64,000 nt of DNA from Daphnia carinata (Eukaryota; Arthropoda; Branchiopoda; Diplostraca; Daphniidae): contig NC_081339.1 of assembly GCF_022539665.2 (NCBI RefSeq), positions 9,607,367 through 9,671,366 of the forward strand, written 5' to 3'. The position numbers and the translations under genes are program-made. Numbering within the stretch: the first letter of the stretch is position 1; every line of letters begins with the position of its first letter. This document shows positions 20,941 through 40,094 of this stretch, piece after piece. The notes below the pieces were generated by a model. That model did not search any database. It was not told the origin of the DNA and saw only the letters and a list, made by a program, of their open reading frames with translations.

Positions 20941-22499
20941 AAGATAGCCATGTATGCTTTGCAATTGACGATGTGGCTGTAACCAAAACAGCTGACGATC
21001 GACCTCTAGAATTACATACTGACTTCGACCCTCTCAGCACAGCCGATTGGCTATCCTTATTTGCCAATACGTCTCGCACGAAATGCAGAGTGGTTGTAAA
21101 AGGAGTACAGGTGCAAGCGCTCATGTTCAATTCCAACCATATCGGCCCCAGTTTGGGCATCGACCAGAGATTTTCAGCTTATGTCTAGCCCAACGTCTGA
21201 CCAAATTTTATGGAGACCTGATTTCAATCGACTTCTTCCGGACGAGCAGTACTTCGATTTTTAACAATGCCACAGGATAAAAAATAATTTATAACATTTT
21301 TCATAGTTGCGAATTTCAGAACGCACGGGTTGAAGCCAACTGTGAAAGTGATTCAAGACATTTGGTTCTTGAGCAAACATTCCACAGCTCTTTTTTTTCG
21401 GCTTGTTCTTCCCCGTTGGATTTGTCTTCAGCTGGTAACCTACGATTTCATCTTGAGCCATCTAATCCATGCAAAAAATAAACCAAAAATACCAAGCCCA
21501 CTAAAAAGACTTCCCAACGTTTTCCAATGTAATGATGGCAGTAAAATGAGGCTCGTCAACATTCTGTCTGGACTTTTCCTTGAAAAAGTATAATAAATAC
21601 TGTAAATTAATTACATGATTCAACAATAAATTATACAGCTGCCATTAATTAATTCTGAAGGTACCTGTTAAGCCTTCACTTGCAATACCAAGTGAAGCAC
21701 AAGAAAAAGATGCAAGGATTGCTGGTAGTTGTTGGGTGAAAATCTCTCCAACGAAGAAGCCTCAGTTTGGTCCGTGAATGACATTCTTTTGCATCCAGCG
21801 CTTCCATCACCCATTCAATACATGCTTCAATTTCGTTTGAATATGGCCTGCGATTTACTTGAAAAAAAATGCCAACACGTCGGTCAGTTTGCCCTTGAAA
21901 GAAAACGACGCTTTCCGTGTCATGGTGCAATATTCAAACGATTATGGAAGCAACTGGAACAATCTTCATGGTCTCTGTTTACCTCCAACATGCATCGGTG
22001 CTTCTTCTAACGTAATCCAGGTGATCAACCTCTTATTCTTAAACGAGAAGATGAGTTTAAATAAATACTCATGATTTCTAGACGACATGGTCTACTCATA
22101 GATGACAGCACATCCGTGGTAACGTATCACACTTCCGTTTCCATTTGCTTCTTTTGCCGATCCTGTGCGTTTTCGTTTCATCCAAAACGGTCGTGGTTTG
22201 TCTAAAATTGACATCCGTAGACACTGGGCATTGTTGCAATATTAAATTGAATACTATAATACTTCACTTTGCAACAACTGAGTTTTGTATTTCCACGTGA
22301 TGCTCCCTTTAGGTCACTCACTCATCTAAAACAGTACAGCCACACACGCTTGAAGGAACAGAAGAAAAAAAAACACAGTAACATCACTCTAGGTGTTGCT
22401 AAACGGCAACCTTGAGGTTTGCATAAAACATCGCAATATTTCAATATCCCCACTCAAACCGAACATGGAAGAACTTGAATCTTGCTCCGCATTTTCCGA

Positions 22500-23862
22500 A
22501 AAATAGGACCTCCTAAGGGCTTAGTGAGAAGATCTGCCAGTTGAAACTTTGTGTTGACATAATCCACATTTACGGATCGTTCTTGGAACTGCTGGCGAAT
22601 AAAATGATACTTCACATCAATGTGTTTCGTCCGACGATGAAATTCCGGATTGTTAACTTGATAGCACCCTGGTTGTCACAGTAGAGAGTCGATGGACCAG
22701 TTTGTTCACATCCAACACTTGCAAGTAGTCGACGCATCCATATTAATTCCTTTGTTGACTCGCACATGGCTACAAATTCCGCCTCCGTTGTCGAAAGAGA
22801 GATACACTGTGTTTTCGACCTCCATTGAGCACAAGGAGATAACCAGATATGGAACGCCTAGTGTCCACGTTGATAAGCCATAATCCTTTTTACTGCATTC
22901 CAATGGGCTTTCTTCGGATTCTGACAAAATTGGGCAACCTGCCCCACAGCAAATGCTATGTCAGGACGAGTGCATACCATAATAAACATCAAACTCCCCA
23001 CTGCTTCTTGGTATAACTGTTGATCGGCGCAAACCGTTTCACCATCATTGCCTTCCGATGAGAGGATTGTGTAGGGATCGGCCGGTACGAACAGTTTTCC
23101 ATCTTGAAGCGTTTCAGGATTCTCTTGATGTAATGAGGCTGGCTAAGTTGGATTGTGTGTTGAATCCTGTTTTGTTTGATAGAGATGCCAACAAAGCAAT
23201 CGACTTCTTCTGATGTGATTTCGAAGTTTTTGTTAAGTTGTCTGACCACTTCATTCAGTAGAGCTCGGTGTGTACCGCAGAGCAGTCCATCATCAACCCA
23301 GAGTGTAAGGATCATTTCAGATTCACCTTGGCCTTGAAAATAGACGCAAGGATCCGCTGAGCTCTTGATAAATCCAAAGGTTTTAAGAAATTGATCAAAT
23401 TTTTCGTTCCATGAACGAGAGGCTTGTTTTAAACCATAAATACTCTTTAGCAAATGACAGACATCACTTGGCCTACTTGTGTCTCCGAAACCCTCGGGTT
23501 GCTCCATGTACAGTTCTGAGGTCACCGTGAAGAAAAGCCGTCTTCACATCAAGTTGAAGGATTTCAAGATTTTTTGCTGCTGCAATAGAAATTACCATCC
23601 GAAGTGACTCATGGCGAACCACAGGAGCATAAGTCTCATTGTAGTCAATGCCCTCTTTCTGGGAGAAACCTTTGGCAACCAAGCGTGCCTTGAAACGTTG
23701 GATATGTCCATCCGTAGAGTACTTTACTTTATACACCCATTTGTTCTTGATTGGCTTCCTCTCTGGTGGTAGGCTGGTCATCCTCCAGGTGTTGTTGATT
23801 TTTAGTGAGTTGAGTTCTTCCTGCATTGCAATTTTCCATTGATTTGCTTGAGGGCCGTTCAT
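22500..23862 (-). pseudogene. Copia reverse transcriptase and RNase H
   Basis: The minus strand from 23862 reads QWKIAMQEELNSLKINNTW, KARLVAKGFSQKEGIDYNET and LQLDVKTAFLHGDL. It then shifts frame near 23500 and continues as ELYMEQPEGFGD, SIYGLKQASRSWNEKF, and the active site LTLWVDDGLLCG (family YVDD). RNase H remnants (AEFVAMCESTKEL-like) extend toward the 3' LTR but are interrupted by frame changes after about 22990. Confidence 0.9.
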
Positions 23863-25141
23863 TGCTTCTTCGTACGTTTGTGGTTCATCAAAGATTGTGG
23901 GACATGCTGATCAAAACTTAGAAAATTTGTATCTTCTATCAGTCTTTGTGGTTTTTTTATGATCCGTGTAGATTGACGTGTTCTAGTTTCGTTGTCTGGT
24001 GTATCAGTACTTTCAAAGCCATGAAAAGGTTCTTCGTGTTCATTGGCATCTTCTGTTGTTTCAGCATTATCAAGAGTCTCCCCAGGCAGAGAGTTGAACT
24101 CGGCGGCACGTCCAGTGGACACTTGCAAATCCCCGCCCACTTCAAACTCAACTGGGGTGACTGGATCGCTAAAACTCTCAGTACCGCTTCTTTGTTTTGA
24201 ACTCAATTGTTCGTCAAATCGTACATCTCGTCCGATCTTAACTTTACGATTAACTGGATCCCACAAGCGAAAGCCTTTTTGCGTATCTGCATAACCAACA
24301 AAACAACACTTGAGACTCTTGGATTCAAACTTGGAACGTTCTTCTTTAGGCACATGTAAATATGCATCACATCCAAAAACTCTAAGATGGGAGAGATCCG
24401 GTTTGCTTTTGAACCAATGTTCATAAGGTGTCTTGTTAGGAGTAGCTTTAGATGGGACACGGTTGAGAACATAATTGGCGCAATTGACTGCTTCAGCCCA
24501 CATTTCTCGTGGCAAATTACATGTCAGCAACATGCTTCTAGCAGATTCAACTACTGTCCGATTCTCTCTCTCCGAGACTCCGTTTTGTTCCGGTGTTCTT
24601 GCAATGCTGGTCTCATGCCGAATTCCATTTTCTTTAAGCCAGGTATCAAGCTCTTGACTCATATACTCTCCACCATTAAGCGAAATGTCACGACAGGATA
24701 GCCAGTAAGAGTCTTCATTCGGGCTGCAAAATTCTTGAAATGATTTGTCACTTCCGATTTAGCCTTCATGAATTCAATGAAACAATAGCAGGAAAAATCA
24801 TCCTTAAAGATAAGACAATATTTTGAACCTCCTATCGAACTTGGTGTGATTGGACCACAGACGTCACTATGAATTATCTCTCCAATTCTTGTAGCACGGG
24901 TGCGACCATCCTTTGGGAATGGTTGGCGATGATGTTTGCCCATAATGCACCCTTCACAAATCGATGTATCTTGACAGCCGAAAGTTAATTTCATTCCCTC
25001 AACCAGCGACAATGATTGCATCTTCTTGATGGTTAAGTTGACGTGGCCAAGTCTTTCATGCCACAGTTGAATGTTTCCATCTCGTGCAACAGCAGCAAAA
25101 TCCTTTGTCTCCATGGTTGGTTCTGATACAACAAAGTCCAT
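23859..25141 (-). pseudogene. Copia integrase
   Basis: The GAG-pre-integrase zinc region (LWHERLGHVN...CEGCIMGKHHRQPF) is followed by the core with the first Asp in IHSDVCGPI. The frame breaks near 24660, and the second motif reads ISLNGGEYMS where SDNGGE is expected, so the second catalytic Asp is lost. Glu is present in TPEQNGVSERENRT. The C-terminal GKGF-like region (HLRVFGCDAYLHVP, CCFVGYADTQKGFRLWDP) is intact. Confidence 0.9.
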
Positions 25142-25301
25142 TCGATATAATTTTTCTCCTGAACGAGTGCCTGATGCAACATTTTTTCCATTCTTTGATC
25201 GATCGTCTTGAAAGGTAGCAGTGATTCCACGTTGGGTTGCAACTCAATGGAAAATAAATTAGCACCGAGATTAGGAACATATAAAACATTATGAATAGTT
25301 C

Positions 25302-26430
25302 CTAATGACCATTTTCCACCGTCTTAATGCGGATGTTTATGCCATGAGCAGAAAGTAAGGCATTGTCTTTGCCAATACCTCGAACTGTCCTGTTACCAGG
25401 TTTGATAGAGTGGAATGTTTCAAAGAAATACCGTTTGTCCGTCATATGAGATGTTGCCCCGAAATCCGCATACCATTCATGCTTGTCCATTTCAGGGATG
25501 TTTGAGACAAATGCATAGTCATCATCACTGCTTGGAGTATTAGATGGATTTGTTTGTTTAGTATGACCAGAATTGGTTGCAGCGTAGGCTGTATCGCCAG
25601 CATCTCGTCTTCCTTGGATATATGAAGCTTTTCTCCAACAATCTTCTTCACGATGGCCTGACTTGTGACCATTCTTTTTGCAGAAGCCACATGGCTTTCT
25701 TTGATCTCCATTTCCAGGCTTGTTGTAAGATTTGTTTCTTAAAACTTGATTTTTCCTTCTGGTTTCGCGAGAAAAGAGCTGAATCACTTTTGTCAGCCGT
25801 TCCGAGTTCTTGAAACTGATGAAGAGTTTCTTCATGAAGTCTTGATGTTAATAATGCAACTGTTTTCTTGTTGCTTTCAACATTGTTCCATGCAGAATGA
25901 AAGTGCCTATAACTTGGTGGCAAAGTCATGATAATCTTTCCAATTACTTGTTCTGGTGGCAATGAGATTCCAAGATCGCTTAAATCTGCCATTGTTTCAA
26001 TTGCAGTTATATGACTTGTAACGTTACCACCTTCTTTATATTCATATGCATAGAAATTCTGTAACAAGTAGTGCTTATTTTCTTCAGAATTTTGCTCGTG
26101 TTGAGATTTCAATCTGGTCCACATTTCATGAGCAGTTTTGCAATTAATCAGTGATCTTTGTGCCTGTTCTTCAATGGTGGAGACAATGAAGCAACGAGCT
26201 GAATTGTCCTTCTTGTTCCACAACATGATTTCTTTGTCTCGTGCAGCAATCAGAGCTGCATCACTGCCAGCAGGCAAAGGTGCTGGTTTTGTTGACTTAC
26301 CAAGCACAATATCACACAACTCATGTTGCTCTAGAATGAGGGTTATTTGAAACTTCCAAAATGAAAAATTTGTACCGTTAAATTTTGAAACATGAGACAC
26401 ATCTTTTGAAGAAAACACTCCAGTTGCCAT
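25302..26430 (-). pseudogene. Copia gag and protease
   Basis: An ATG at 26430 opens MATGVFSSKDVSHVSKFNGT, a UBN2/DUF4219-type gag with FWKFQITLILEQHEL and LLQNFYAYEYKEGGNV. The frame shifts near 25750. The zinc knuckle CGFCKKNGHKSGHREEDC has extra residues compared with CX2CX4HX4C. The protease site reads WYADFGATSHMT, where the family has D-S/T-G-A, so a Phe has replaced the catalytic-motif residue. It is then followed by stops. Confidence 0.88.
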
Positions 26431-29400
26431 TTTTCTGTGAATAATATTTCTTAGTAGCTCTGTAGGTTAATTGACAGTACTCAAATGGCACTGGGCCCAT
26501 AACCTGTTGCAATATTAAATTGAATACTATAATACTTCACTTTGCAACAACTGAGTTTTCTATTTCCACGTGATGCTCCCTTTAGGTTACTCACTCATCT
26601 AAAACAGTACAGCCACACACGCTTGAAGGAACAGAAAAAAAAACACAGTAACATCACTCTAGGTGTTGCTAAACGGCAACCTTGAGGTTTGCATAAAACA
26701 TCGCAATATTTCAATAGGCATTGGATGACATTTATCTTGAAGACTGTTATTTGGGCTGCAGTGGTCCTGGGACTTGTGTAGAGAAAGGTCACTGATCCAC
26801 TTGTGATGATGGATACCACGGCGAATGGTACCGATTTCCCGCACAGCCACTTCCATCCATTTTTCGGGAGAATTTCGAACAAGACGCTGCTGATCTTAAG
26901 ATCAAATTTGCTCGATTTACTGGAGAGAAATTGGGTACAAGATGTGTTCAAGTTGGAGCTGGTATGGCGGCCATCTTTGATTAGTCTGGTGATCGACAAT
27001 TGGTGACATTTGATCTCAACACAAGTGAAAGTCACGTTTTACGATTCGCCATTAGAATGAATGGGCCTAGACGTCAACATCGACATCACTGTCCAGGACC
27101 TGACAGGCCACTAGAAATCATTTACGTACGTACATTCTTCTTGTAACGGAGGCATTACGTGGTCTCTGCTTAAACTTATTCAACCACAGCAGACAAAAGA
27201 AGAATCAACTCAAGTGATTCGAATTCAATTAACGTCAGATGCCCATGGCTGGATCAGATGGCTCCACTGATGGTGTGGTCTTCTTCGAAGGCCGAGGACC
27301 ACGTTCGTTGCAAACAATAGAAATCGACACCAGGAATTTGAGGTAATTTTTCGCACAAATGTGGCTGAAATAATGATATTAAGTTAATATCATGAATTGC
27401 ATCCGGGACAGGATGTTGCAGTTCACCCTCCTGTAACAAGCTTACCCATTTACATAGAAAGCTGTTGTCTGGCTGCGAAACATAAATTGTTGTCCACAGA
27501 GATTCCCGCTGCTAGCCTTCTTGTTCTCAACTATAGTAACGATAATGGACTGACCTGGAACGTGTTGGAAGCCTGGCCTTTGAACACGGAAGTCGACGAA
27601 ATAAGGCTAGGCTGTAATTTACCCGATTTCGCCAGAACTATTGTTAGATGGTGGCAACTTACCTATCCGAACGCCAATCATCAAGGTATTCATTGTCACA
27701 TTTAGTTTATAAGGTGCTATACTGCTACTGATGCTGTGCTATACTGATTTATGGTTCCATGACACAGATAGGCTTCAGTGGTACTTGGACGATGTATTGG
27801 TCAACTTGAACTTAGGAACCCAATCCTTTCCGAATATGAGATTCAATCGGATGAACCTGTCGAAGACCAACAATTGAACGACATGGCTGATATTGTTAAT
27901 AGCACCGATGGAACAATTATGGGTTGGATGGGAGGGCAGGGCTTGATATTTCGTGAACAGCTTGATCCTGACGACACATTACTGGGACAAGCTGGTTTGG
28001 AAGATGGATTTTCATTGTCGTGTGCGGAAACATGGGACATGGAAATTAGCGACCTTTGTTCAGTTCCAGCCAATATTACCAGTAGGCATTCATTCAGGAA
28101 CAGCAGAGGTCCGTTTTGAATATTCGACAGATATGGGTCGCCGCTGGAATATGGTCGAAGAGGAATGTTACAGTTTGTATCAACTGAGCCAACAATGTGA
28201 ATACCTCCATCCGCCTAGTAGATATTTAATAAATAGCAAGAATAATTCCACTCGGATTACCGTACATCTACCCAGACGCTCCATGTAAGACTAAAAAACA
28301 CAAGTTGGATTAGCAATAAACTGAAAACTAATGTTTCTCATCTCATATAGAATGGGATCGACACGATTCTGCTGGATCAGCGAAAATGGACAAGACCGTG
28401 GACCGATGGTGTGGGGTGTTGCGCGAGTCTATATCGGTGGTACATGTCCGTGGATGTGTTCTGGCCATGGAACATGCCAGAATGGGCAATGCGAGTACGC
28501 CTTTGAATATTTAATTTTACAAGCTTTAGTTGAAAATGACGAATTTATTACTTGTGTTTATGTTACAGTTGCGATGCAGCATACGGTAATGTTGATTGTG
28601 TCCCAATCAATCCTCTTCCTCGAGGCCTTCTGAGCCATTTCGACAAAGATTCCAACTTAGCCCGCCTTTCTGGTGGAGATCTATCTACTGGATGTGGAGT
28701 ATTAATGACAGTCCCTGCTGCTATGCTCCCACAAGGTCCACAAAAGACTTGTGTAGTGGTGCAAAATTGAAATTCCAATCTTTCAACCTTGTCGTGTGTT
28801 ACTTATCTGCACAGGACGGCCTTCGCCACTTTGAATCAATAGACTTGGACCTAACATTAGCATCTTATGCCCAAATGACTATCAAATTCGATTGCTGGGC
28901 CGAAGCTGAAAGCTACGTCAACTCACTAGAACCGTTACATCAGCGATTCCTTTGGCAGTACTCTGTTAACGGCGGTATTACTTTTATTCTCATTCAGGTA
29001 AAATTTAAGGCTAAGCTAAACAGTAAATTTGTTAGTAATATTATGTCTAGGGTTTCTTAACGTCTATTAATGCGCCTTACGCACGTAAAAAGGAAATCAA
29101 AATACTCACCCAGCACGAGCCCCACCTCGTGATTGTCAACCTAATGCGGATTCCAGATCTTACAAATTGTGCACGGCTGCGTCTGGGGCAACCTGTTCAC
29201 GCTGGTATAACACAAGTTGCTTTTACATACTGTACATCATTTTGTTATGACCCTGAAACTTGTAATTAATAGGTGAAGGTTTGGATACTTGGGCTATTGA
29301 CGACTTGGTTCTTCATAGCACAATGCCATTGGGTATAATTCTAACTAACGACTCTCGACAACTCAACGATCAAGATTCTTTTTAGCTAACTTGGTTCGGT

Positions 29401-32400
29401 GGCCAACTTCACTCGTTTTGTTCCAGGTCTTCACCAATTCTTAATAAGAAATTATTTGCCATTTTATGTACCTTTTCGTTTAATATTGGCATTTTCGTTT
29501 CATCCAGAGATGATGTGTTAGTTTTTCAAGGTGAACTAGGAGAGCAACAAGCGTTTACGGGAGATTTCATGATTACATCCGAAACTGTTCTTCAGTTTGA
29601 GGCACGTTACCTATCAGATTCGGTTAAACTCAAATCCATATTATAACTGAAGAGTACAATTTTTAGGTTAACGTTGGATGTGGAACAACCGATCTTAGCT
29701 TAGAACACCGTGTTCGGCTAGACTATTCCATTGACGGAGGGCGCCATTGGCATTTGGTGGTAAACGATTCTGGTCGAAATCCTTACGACCGAATGCCACA
29801 TCAACCATCCACAGTTTATTCTTCGAAAACAACCAATGCATGGAAAAGGGAAACTATAATGCTTTCGCATTTGGAGACAAGCAAGTGAGTCACCAAAATC
29901 TACTTTAGCGTACCCCTCCAACAATCAAAATGTATCTTACAGTAATATTAACTTTCTTGGATTGCAGACCGCAATTCGATTCCGATGGTATCAGGGATTT
30001 TGAAACAGGACAGACGGGCATCTGGCTCCTCAACGGGCCATACGAAACGTTATCTTGAGTCCGCAATGCCCGGAACTTTGCAACGGACATGGAAGATGTA
30101 CAGTCGAAGGATCCTGCGAATGTTTACGAGGGTTACCAAGGCGAGGCGTGCGAAACGGTAAAAATTTTCACGCTGAACCCTCAAAACATTCACGAGTCGT
30201 TTGCCCAAGGTAAGAACCAAAAATGGATCAATGTTTTTTAAATAAAATTATTTTTTGATGTTTTCTTTCTCGTGTTCGTAGATGATGCTCCAGAGAACTC
30301 GCTATGGCTGCTTCGGATAGGTGGAGAACTAAGAGCTCAACCCTCGAGTAAAATTGGCATAGGAGGAGCTTTCGTATTGGATCGTTTAGGAGTCAGAATG
30401 TTGGAAACGCGCGAGCTCGATTTATCGAATGCAAAGTAAAGAAGAAAAAAAATGCCAAAAATTATATTGCGCCAATCATTAGATAATAACTCAAATTCTT
30501 TATAGTTTTGTCCAGTTTCATCTTGACTCGTCGGATTCAGCACTGTCCGACGACGAGATTTTCGTCAATGTCGAATATTCCATTAATGGTGGAATTGAGT
30601 GGACTACTTTTGAAGTTATTCCTCTAAATGGCCTGTCATCTCAACAACTTCGCCAAGTGCCTCTTCCTAGACGAGCGCTGAGGCTAGGACCCAGACTGAA
30701 ATGGTCTGAACTTGGTGGAAATAATGGAAATCTGCATACCGTGTGGTCTGTAGACGAGGAATGGTCAAAATATCGGTGTGCTCTCAAAGAAATAGGTGAA
30801 TAAGCGAGATAAAGTGTGACACCAGTTTTACGTTGGAGGCGAATTTTACGCCAAGAGTGCCATTGAAGATGAATTCACATCATTAGAAACGACAAAGGAT
30901 AATTGGCTCTTCATTTCCGGAGGTTCATTGGAACCACCTTGGGGTTCATCTAATTCGACTCTTCATTTTACTAGTATGGTTAAATTTATTGAATGCATTG
31001 ATTCTTTGGATTTATTTTTTATCATTTCAACTAACAGATCCAAACGGGAAAAGTATGGTCATAACGAAGGATAAAGGATATTAGTATATTGGATCAGATG
31101 TTTTTGCAATACGCTATTTCATCAGGATGTGATCATCCCAATTCTTGCAGCCGTAAGCGTGGCTTTTGTTGGCTCCGCAATGCTAATCCTCAATTTACAA
31201 TAGTCGTTGCGATGCTATGCAGGTGCGATTAGAATATTCTGGTAATTGTGGACTGGTCTGGCGAAATCTACCTGATGAATGCCTACCTGGAGAAGCAGTC
31301 GATTGTGACGCTTTTGAATTTCATTCAGAGCTTTTATCGCAAGTCACCGGTTACCGACGTGCCATAACAGCGCCTATCCCACTCAACAAAGGGTATTATA
31401 AATGACTGTATTTTACCATCTATTGCGCAACACCAGCCAACTGCTGGTCAAATAGCAATTACATCGTTAACATTTCATTGTCAAAACGGCAGAGTGGTGC
31501 GTTTGCGATGGACAAGCGATGACGAATCAATCGATTGGTCTGTACATTGGGTTTATGTGTCGGAGCTTCCTGTGGTCATTGCAACGGACGAGGGCGTTGT
31601 TGGGAAGGATCCTGCCAATGTGATCCCAACTGGACTGGTTAGTTTGGCGAAAATGTCAACCAGTATTGCGCAAAAGATTTTTTATTGTTTGTTTTGTAGG
31701 AGGCAATTGCGAAATATCTTCAACTGAACTTTTGTCAAGCGTACGGGAGACGTTCAGTAATGGCTGGAACTCAAGCGTGTGGTGCAGAATTAATGGCGGT
31801 CAGTATCGTCTCTCTGCGGAACTCGTGACTCCGGACCAGCCCTTCATTTTCACGATGTAAGTCGTTTGTGCCTGTTACCAAAGAACATCTTTGTGTATTG
31901 TTTGTTATACTAATTGTTAAAATTGGGGAAAAGTCGTGCGGTCGTTATGCTGAAACACGTGAGCTGGACCTGTATCAAGGAACTGTCATCCAGTTTCATT
32001 TGAGATCTGGCTGTGGACAAGTGCCAAATAGTCCAAACCAAGGAATATTACTCTTCCAGTATTCTTTAAATGGAGGTGTGAAATGGCATACCGGTCTGTC
32101 GCTATCTCTCGATCACTTCTAGGACTCCAGGTGAATATTTGCGGCCTAACTACAATAACCATTCAGACAGCCTTTTTGAAAACGTGAATTTGTTTAATCG
32201 AAACAGGCTGGTTAACTTTCTTGTTCCGGAAGAAACCCGAAAAAGTGACGTAAAGCTCCGGTGGTGGCAACTGGGACACTCTGGTCGAAAGTCAGAAGAC
32301 TGGGCAATCGACAGTTTCATAATCGGTCGTCCTTTGGATGTGTCCGCTGCTTCGAATGCACCCAAACAGCGAAATATTCATCCGCGTCAACGCTTTCCTG

Positions 32401-34646
32401 ATTACCAAGCCGAAGAATCTGTGGATTCTACACACTCAAAACAATTCTTGAATAGTCTGTTTGGACAAAAGTTGTGGTGGAGGAAAGTCAATGTCGATCA
32501 ACACGATTCGTGTTGTGGGCGACGTGGTCCTATTATACGGGGAAGATCGAACACCGCCGTAGAATCAGTCCTCGAAACGTCTGACTTTTTAGTTGTGAGC
32601 GCCAAAGGTCGCATTCTCTCCTTCGAAATGCTCGTCGGTGATTGTGGCCAAGGATTTGATTCTGTAGAACTGGCTGCAGTCCCAATCAAATTGCCTGTCC
32701 GGCTAGATATTTCGTATGATCACGGTATTACCTGGAAGCTATTTCATCCAATGAAAGTGTGAGGTGAAAAAGCTCCTGGGCCGCAAATACCAAGCGTTTA
32801 TCAGAAACTTGATAAATGGCAAACGTATCAATACTCACTTGAAATTATATCAGGTGCAAGGTAAAGTGCTTTAAAAGAATTTTTTGTTGGAGTATACTTT
32901 GATGTTCAGATTTTTGTAAATATCTTAGATTTGCTCGATTTCGTTGGAGGCATCCGAAATCGTCTGCCTGCGTTTCTTGGGCCGTCAATGAATTTGATTT
33001 GGGACTTCCAATCAATGACTCGCTTGGTCGGCCTGGTAGTTTCAACACATCCAATTTAAATTGGTTTCGAAAATAATCGCTGCTTGTACCGAATCGATAG
33101 GATACTTTTGGCGGATGATTTCAATGATGGCTCCACCGTAAAACCCCATTGGAAATGTTTTAGTGGTGGAAAAATAGCCAAGCCGAATGAACGACTTGGT
33201 GAAGGGGCAGCAGGACTGTTTCAAGGGCCTGGGATAAAACTATTACAAACCATGCCGCTGGATTTGACATTGGGCAGAAACGTGGAATTCATTCTCAATT
33301 TTCAGCTGAGCAAAGGAAGGAGAGACCTTGAAGATGTGGCACAAAACGTATTCTTACAGTGTACAGCTGGTAATGGTAGTTAGAATTTCAATATTACCCT
33401 AGTGTGTTGTGTATTTCTTCATAGAATGTTAAATTATTGTTCTTCGACTTTTCTCATAAGGTTTCACGTGGATTCTAATTCAAGACTACAGTCCTCAGCA
33501 TTACATACATCCTTCTCAAGTTCATGCAGTTATACCGGAAGACTGCTAAAATCCGCACTCGATTTTACGCTGGTGGCAACCTGTTGTTCCCGAAGCGAGC
33601 TCAGAGGCAGCGAAGAAACATTCGCTGTGGCTTATCGACAATATTGCCATCGAATATTCGAGAGAACATTTGTCTGAAGTCTACGACGATTTCGTGTAAG
33701 TGGAATCCAATCTTATCAACCTGCCAAAACCGTGCTCGTTATTTTTTTTTAATTTTGCATCCTCTTCAAGGGATGAATCACTTGATCAAAGTCAATGGCA
33801 GTTTCGTCCCAATGGCGTCATTTCAAACAACCTTTGTGGCGTACCAGAAACGGAAAGCTCGATGAATTTTGTCTCTAGTGAAAATAGTCGATTTGCCGGA
33901 ATCACAAGCAGACACATTATAGTGAAAGATAACTACGCTGCTTATTTTAAGGTCTCGTTATATTTACAGTATATAAATGAATCCCAGCAAGTAAAAAGTC
34001 AGCCAAAAATCCTAACCCATTATTTTCTTATTATAATGTTTTTCAGATCAGAACATCATGTGGAATAACGTCGTGTCATGCTAGCAATAACAGAAGCCAA
34101 GTAAGATTCGAAATGAGGCAAGGATACGAACAGCCTTCGTGGTCCTTAGAAAAACCAAACTGTTTGCCAAGTTCAACGGACTCGTTGTGCGATCCTCAGA
34201 TGTATCATAGTTCTTTGCATTAGCATTCGGCAACTTCCCGACTTGGGAGCGGGTCAATATCCCACTCAAATCGATTCCCTTCGCCAAGTAAGTCAATTAA
34301 GTTTCACAATGTTGCAGTAGCACCATGTGCTTTTGTTCCATGTTGATGTGGATATCAAAAGCCAGGCAGCACTAAAGGGGAACATTAGGCGTGCATAACG
34401 TACATAAATGAAAGAGTTATTTTCTAGCACGTGGCAGTTTCGTTGGATGACTCAGAAAAAATGGAATAGGAAAAGGGGAAAAAAAACACTTAGGCGTTGG
34501 AAAGATGTTTACATTGGTGGAACATTGGTGTCCGTCGCATTGCCACGATCACGGAGACTGTATCCGTGGGCGTTGCCACTGCGATAATGGCTATGAAGGC
34601 GTGAGGTATGGATTGAAGTTCCTAGCTCCAAAATACGTTCGTTTGA

Positions 34647-39560
<4,914 letters not shown>

Positions 39561-39831
39561 AGTGATATTCTTCTCGATTTACGTATTTATGTCCTTCCCG
39601 GCTATAATAGGTTCCTCCTCTCAAACTTGGCTTTTAATCTACGAGCTGGTTACCTTATGTTATGCAATCAGTTCCCGATCACATTACTACCTTTTTACAC
39701 CCATCCATTGCAACGAATTTTTTCAGCATAATTTCAATATGGTTTAGACTGCTTGGCCGTTGAGAAGCATTCTTCGATTCATCAATGCGTCATCCACGTT
39801 AAGATCCAAAAACAAAGAAGAAACAAAAAAC

Positions 39832-39837
39832 AATAAA
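39832..39837 (+). promoter_or_regulatory. Polyadenylation signal downstream of CYFIP remnant
   Basis: AATAAA about 270 nt beyond the last CYFIP stop codon, followed by a T-rich stretch. It may be the original 3' end signal of the gene. Confidence 0.4.
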
Positions 39838-40094
39838 ATTTTTTTTCTACATGTTTTTTTTTTATTACTACTGGGATTTCTTTAAAGTTTTATTAATCTT
39901 CTAAAATTGTTTCTTATCTATTCAGTTGCTTATTGCATAGGAATCCCGGCAGCTGTGCAAAACTGAAATTTTACAGCAACAGCCTTCCTACAAAATCATT
40001 TTATCGTAAGTTTTCGATTGTATTAGTCCAGATTCATTGGATGTAAACACCACGTAGTCAAGCTTAAGGAAATGGAAAGGAGAAATAATCAATA

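Larger units (their letters stand above)
22232..26716 (-). mobile_element. Copia-type LTR retrotransposon in reelin exon
   Basis: LTRs of about 213 bp (22232-22446 and 26505-26716) start TGTTGCAATATTAAATTG and end TTTCAATA. The 5-bp GGCAT (22227-22231 and 26717-26721) is the target-site duplication. Next to the 5' LTR the minus strand reads GGTTATGGGCCCAGTG, which I recall as the type of primer site used by Drosophila copia (internal initiator-Met tRNA). Domain order gag-PR-IN-RT-RH is Copia/Pseudoviridae. The LTRs show about three differences, so insertion is fairly recent. Flanking reelin codons HWA and LDDIYLEDC are split by it. Confidence 0.93.

Noticed and set aside
20671-20945. CRISPR-like array
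   Set aside because: There are no spacers: the units are contiguous and identical, in a eukaryotic exon.
20596-21188. Long overlapping ORFs on both strands rich in GPPGSWTDHRAV or WSVQLPGGPSNCPVV
   Set aside because: These are translations of the 20-bp minisatellite, which has no stop in any frame. Only the plus-strand frame ending EDSHVCFAIDDV has family support.
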